Assembly: GCF_033807575.1 (NCBI RefSeq)
Contig: NC_084729.1
Span: 620,001 to 684,000, forward strand
Reading direction: 5' to 3'
DNA: 64,000 nucleotides
From: Cydia pomonella
Taxonomy: Eukaryota > Arthropoda > Insecta > Lepidoptera > Tortricidae
The translations under genes and the position numbers were made by a program. Numbering within the stretch: position 1 is the stretch's first letter; every line of letters begins with the position of its first letter. This document shows, piece by piece, positions 60,485 to 64,000 of the stretch. The notes beneath the pieces were generated by a model. That model had not been told where the DNA came from. It saw only the letters and a list, made by a program, of their open reading frames with translations, and did not search any database.

Positions 60485-60717
60485 CCTACAATCTTAGCTA
60501 GGCCCCCTGATCGCCTGCCAAAGGTCCCTTTTTCCCTGAACGCCACACATACAGGAGGATGTGTGGGATCACCATAAATCTATCGCCCGCGGACTACACC
60601 GATACGCACTTAAGGAGGAATTGAAGCGGTCGCAGTGGGGGTTGAATGGACGATAGTTTCGAATAGGTTTTAAATGGGTGCACTACATTTTTTATAATTA
60701 TTTTTCATATATTATAT
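60485..60717. other. Stretch without recognised gene
   Basis: No feature seen. Confidence 0.4.
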
Positions 60718-61078
60718 AGGTTGTTTTCTGTGACTCAGCTCCAATAATTTACGGGCTGAATATATAGGTCATATATTTAGCAACTTTTACTATGGGACTC
60801 GACCTGTAACCTAATGTTATTAATAAATTTTCATTTTCATTTTTTTTTTTTTCATTTTCATTTTTCTTTTTTTTTCTTTTTTCATTTTCAGTCCTGAAAT
60901 TGCGAACAAAAATTTACTCTTCCATAGAAAATGTCAAGGTCAGACAGCCAAAATGTATGAAACAGCCAATATTTTTTCGCTATTTCGGGGTGGGTCCCAT
61001 AGTAAAAGTTGCTCAGTATGACCTATATTCACCCCGTAAATTATTGCAGGTGACTAAATAAACTTCCTATATCCCTGT
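60718..61078. repeat. MITE (CCGTAAATTATTGCAGGTGA family), complete
   Basis: Left CAATAATTTACGGGCTGAAT and AGCAACTTTTACTATGGGAC; right CCCATAGTAAAAGTTGCTCA and CCCCGTAAATTATTGCAGG. Contains a TTTTCATTTT low-complexity run. Confidence 0.7.
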
Positions 61079-61611
61079 CTATATATCGTTATTTTGAATA
61101 ACGTAATAAATGGCATACTACCGTAATACCTAATTAACGGCATACATAATGTTATTTTTGGTAAAATGGTCATAAGGTATATTTACACTTCCTCTAATAT
61201 AAATTGCCATAATGATTACATACTCTAAAGCATATTATTTGTTCTAATAAGTGACATCACATAATTACTTGTGTGGTATAAATACTTGCATGAGATTAAA
61301 TTGGGTGAGGTTGGACTGCGACTCCGCAAAAACGCATAACTTCAAAATTCATTGTCTTGTGTTTTTGTCCCCAAAAAATGTGACGGAATGCATATTTCTG
61401 TATGAGATGTAATTTTTTTTCATGTATAATATAATACATAGCTGGAAAGGCATACAATAGCACTCGTTTTTTTTATAGAAGCAAGTGTGACTGGGATAGA
61501 ACCTCCACCTAGAATAAAATACCTAGTAAAAAAGTTGTTTAGATAAAGTTAGAACTGCGGCCCCCGCAGAATCAAAAACCTTGAAAAAATAGGTTAGGTC
61601 GGGTTAGGTTG
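61079..61611. other. Stretch without recognised gene
   Basis: AT-rich; ends with TAGGTTAGGTCGGGTTAGGT just before the next insertion. No exon. Confidence 0.45.
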
Positions 61612-62438
61612 GATGATAACCTGTCCCCCCGCGGGTTGCTCACCTTGTCGTTGTGGAGGGGCTTACTAACTGTGGCTTGGTCACCCACGGTGAACCGAAG
61701 AGGCAACCAGGGCCAGCCTGTTTGAGGCGCGGACTGGCCCGAGGAGGACGCTCCAAGTAGGCTTGCTAAGCCTGCTTGTGACGCGTTGGAGGCAGACCGT
61801 TGAAGAAGAGGAGTGTCGGTTTTGCGATGAGCCGTTCTCCCTATCTTCGGCTGCCGAGGTGGGATCGCAGGGGAAGAGGCGTGATGGTATCACGATGCGC
61901 CACTCTCCCTATCCCCTGCGAACTTGGCGGGGCCGTTCCGCCGTAGCAGCGTTGGTGGGGCTGCAGAGGAAGAGGAGTGTCGGTGTAACGATGTCCCGTT
62001 CTCCCTGTCCTCTGCAGCCGAGTTGTGGTTTTGCGACAGAACCATATTAGACCTGATCTGCCGCCGGGCGCCGGGGAATTTTCTGGCTCCCGTGGCTTCC
62101 TTGTGGCGGGCTCGGGGGGGCACCGCTACAGTGCAGAACGGAGGCCAAGGAGGAAGACGCGTCCATCCAACTGGTGCGTCTAGCGTGAAGGGCCTTCGGG
62201 CATTCGCGTAGGATCCGCTCGAGGGCGGCTGCCGCCGGTGGGGTCGCGGATGAGTACGCAAGCGTTCCCGTAACCCTACCAATAGGGCGGTGAGGTGGCA
62301 TATGGCGGTTTTTAGTGGGTATACCGTGGGCCTCATTAGCCTAGACGGGTGTCCCACATAACCACTTGGGTCACCCCCCGCACCCGGGTGGTATGCGGAA
62401 TGCATTTTCCCCCCAAATAAAAAAAAGATGATAATCTG
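61612..62438 (+). mobile_element. 803-base LINE-type non-autonomous insertion with target duplication
   Basis: GATGATAACCTG (61612-61623) and GATGATAATCTG (62427-62438) differ by one base. The insert (61624-62426) is GC-rich, contains three imperfect copies of a GAAGAGGAGTGTCGG ... CCGTTCTCCCT unit (61801, 61871, 61967), and ends TGCGGAATGCATTTTCCCCC plus an A-run. Subrepeats at the 5' side and an R1-like 3' end suggest an internally deleted R1-group element. The 186-residue minus-strand frame (62450-61890) is a shadow. Confidence 0.7.
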
Positions 62439-62679
62439 TATGGCCTGCATACTAAGTACTTGTTATAAAAATTATGTAAAAGTTTACGTCGTCATTAAAT
62501 TAAATATGACAAAAGATGTTATACTATATACGTATTTATACTTGATAAAATTGTATAAAGTATTTCGTTATACTAAAATATAATATAACAAAAGTCGTTA
62601 TATAACAGTTAAACTGTATCGTATAACGGTTACCTCCGAGTTAATTGGCTAACCCCAATAAGTGGACCTTAGAACCGAA

Positions 62680-62845
62680 ACCGGACAAGTGCGAATCAGA
62701 CGCGGCCAGCGAGGGTTCCGTACTTTTTAGTATTTGTTGTTATAGCGGCAACAGAAATACATCATCTGTGAAATTTTCAAATGTGACAGCGGAGTCTTAG
62801 TAATAGGGTCCCGTTTTACCATTTGGATACGGAACCCTAATAAAA
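62680..62845 (+). repeat. AGGGTTCCGTA-family repeat, short form
   Basis: GGACAAGTGCGAATCAGACG, GAGGGTTCCGTACTTTTTAG, GCGGCAACAGAAATACATCA and GATACGGAACCCTAATAAA. Confidence 0.75.
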
Positions 62846-63117
62846 AGAGACGAAGTCAAATAAACCCTTGTAATAAATACCATCTACAAAACGTAGTCGC
62901 AATAAATGTAGATTCGTTTCTTCCGCCATATATTCGGCGCGCACTATAATTTTATTCATGGCGTTTTTACTGGGGAGGTTTCAATTTTACATACGATTAT
63001 CCGGGGCCTTCCGAATACGCATGGAAATATATTTACTAACTCTAAATACTACACAAGTATTCTAAATAAATACGTAAAAATATAGTTTTTACACCTTTTA
63101 TTTAGCTTGCAATGTTT
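62846..63117. other. Stretch without recognised gene
   Basis: No feature seen. Confidence 0.4.
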
Positions 63118-63389
63118 AAAATAATAATAAATTATAAATATTATAGGACATTATTACACAAACTGACTAAGTCCCACAGTAAGCTCAATAAGGCTTGTGT
63201 TGAGGGTACTTAGACAACGATATATATAGTATGTAAATATTTATAAATACTTAAATACATAGAAAACACCAATGACTCAGGAACAAATATCCATGCTCAT
63301 CACACGAATAAATGCCCTTACCAGGATTTGAACCCGGGACCATCGGCTTCATAGGCAGGGTCAGTACCCACTAGGCCAGACCGGTCGTC
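63118..63389 (-). repeat. tRNA-derived SINE, full length, minus strand
   Basis: GGATTTGAACCCGGGACC (B box complement) and CACTAGGCCAGACCGGTCGT (A box end) on the plus strand. Confidence 0.87.
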
Positions 63390-63566
63390 AATGTTTGTTT
63401 GTATAATGTAGTTACACATTCATTTTAAAACTGATTGCTCTGAAACTTTTTACTTACAATAGGATAATGTATATTATATATGCATGTAATTAATTTATGT
63501 AGCTTCAGACACCATAGTTAAAAAAAATACAGCGAATTTAAGTTTTTCATATTTATTTATTTTTTT

Positions 63567-63925
63567 ATACTACGTCGGTGGCAAACAAGCATACGGCCCG
63601 CCTGATGGTAAGCAGCCTCCGTAGCCTATGTACGCCTGCAAATCCAGAGGAGTTACATGCGCGTTGCCGACCCTAAACCCGCCCCCCCCCCCCCCCCCTC
63701 GTTGAGCTCTGGCAACCTTACTCACCGGCAGGAACACAACACTACGAGTAGGGTCTAGTGTTATTTGGCTGCTGTTTTCTGTAAGGTGGAGGTACTTCTC
63801 CAGTCGGGCTCTGCTCTAGATCTGGAATGACATCCACTGGCCGTGCCCTACCACACAAAGCGAGATGACATTCACAATGCCCATACCTCTCTTTTGGACG
63901 TAGTTTAAGGACGTACCCGGGTCCG
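63567..63925 (+). repeat. GTGGCAAACAAGCATACG-family repeat, full length
   Basis: TATACTACGTCGGTGGCAAA to GGACGTACCCGGGTCCGA, with a C-run at 63682-63698. The most complete copy in the window. Confidence 0.85.
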
Positions 63926-64000
63926 AATATAAATCTTGTATTTGCTCTATTCTTTGTTTTATAAGCTGGAGCTATATAAACTAATTACAGACATAGATAT

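Noticed and set aside
61589..61612. TTAGG-like telomere repeat
   Set aside because: Only two or three imperfect units (TTAGGT), not an array.
61890..62450. 186-residue minus-strand frame
   Set aside because: Lies over GC-rich subrepeats of the LINE-like insertion; no domain, and it crosses the target duplication.

Overview
This window is insect nuclear DNA, almost certainly from a moth or butterfly. The evidence is an AT-rich background, spliced genes with GT-AG introns, and very dense interspersed repeats of kinds I know from lepidopteran genomes: tRNA-headed SINEs, 3' ends of non-LTR retrotransposons, palindromic MITEs and hAT-type MITEs. Nothing is bacterial or phage-like, and there are no operons, CRISPR arrays or real tRNA/rRNA genes. 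Most long open frames are noise or pieces of retrotransposons.

Region 1-11.4 kb holds the one nearly complete host gene. Six plus-strand coding exons (1449-1700, 3916-4087, 4256-4534, 5174-5330, 8998-9158, 10694-10821) join in frame to a secreted protein of 382 residues. It has a signal peptide, a charged Lys/Glu-rich N-terminal region and two Kazal/follistatin-type cysteine domains. Each domain is cut by a phase-1 intron at the same place, after its fifth core cysteine. A seventh exon (7346-7520) with its own stop codon and AATAAA is phase-compatible with exon 4, so a shorter 344-residue form with one Kazal domain is likely. A tandem pair of palindromic MITEs lies just upstream of the start codon, and a retrotransposon end nearly abuts the exon 5 acceptor.

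Region 11.4-56 kb is mostly repeats, many nested in each other with readable target-site duplications. Within it are one orphan 129-base exon of an unrecognised Cys-containing protein (27280-27408), a 5'-truncated RNase H-bearing non-LTR element with a perfect 11-base duplication (27604-28868, minus), and a truncated RT/zinc-knuckle/restriction-like-endonuclease element (40997-42717) flanked by short inverted repeats. A MITE-like palindrome with 71-base perfect arms lies at 44194-44728, and a ~730-base repeat is present as two inverted copies 18 kb apart (35948-36683 and 54147-54877).

Region 56-64 kb starts with the probable first coding exon of a THAP zinc-finger gene (56410-56480). Its remaining exons are not visible here. 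The rest is repeats, including an 803-base internally repetitive LINE-like insertion (61624-62426) and a 78-base mini-LTR-like insertion inside a SINE.

The host genes in the window do not form an evident pathway. No expression or homology search was available. Exon calls rest on splice sites, phase continuity and domain pattern; repeat boundaries are approximate unless a target-site duplication is quoted.
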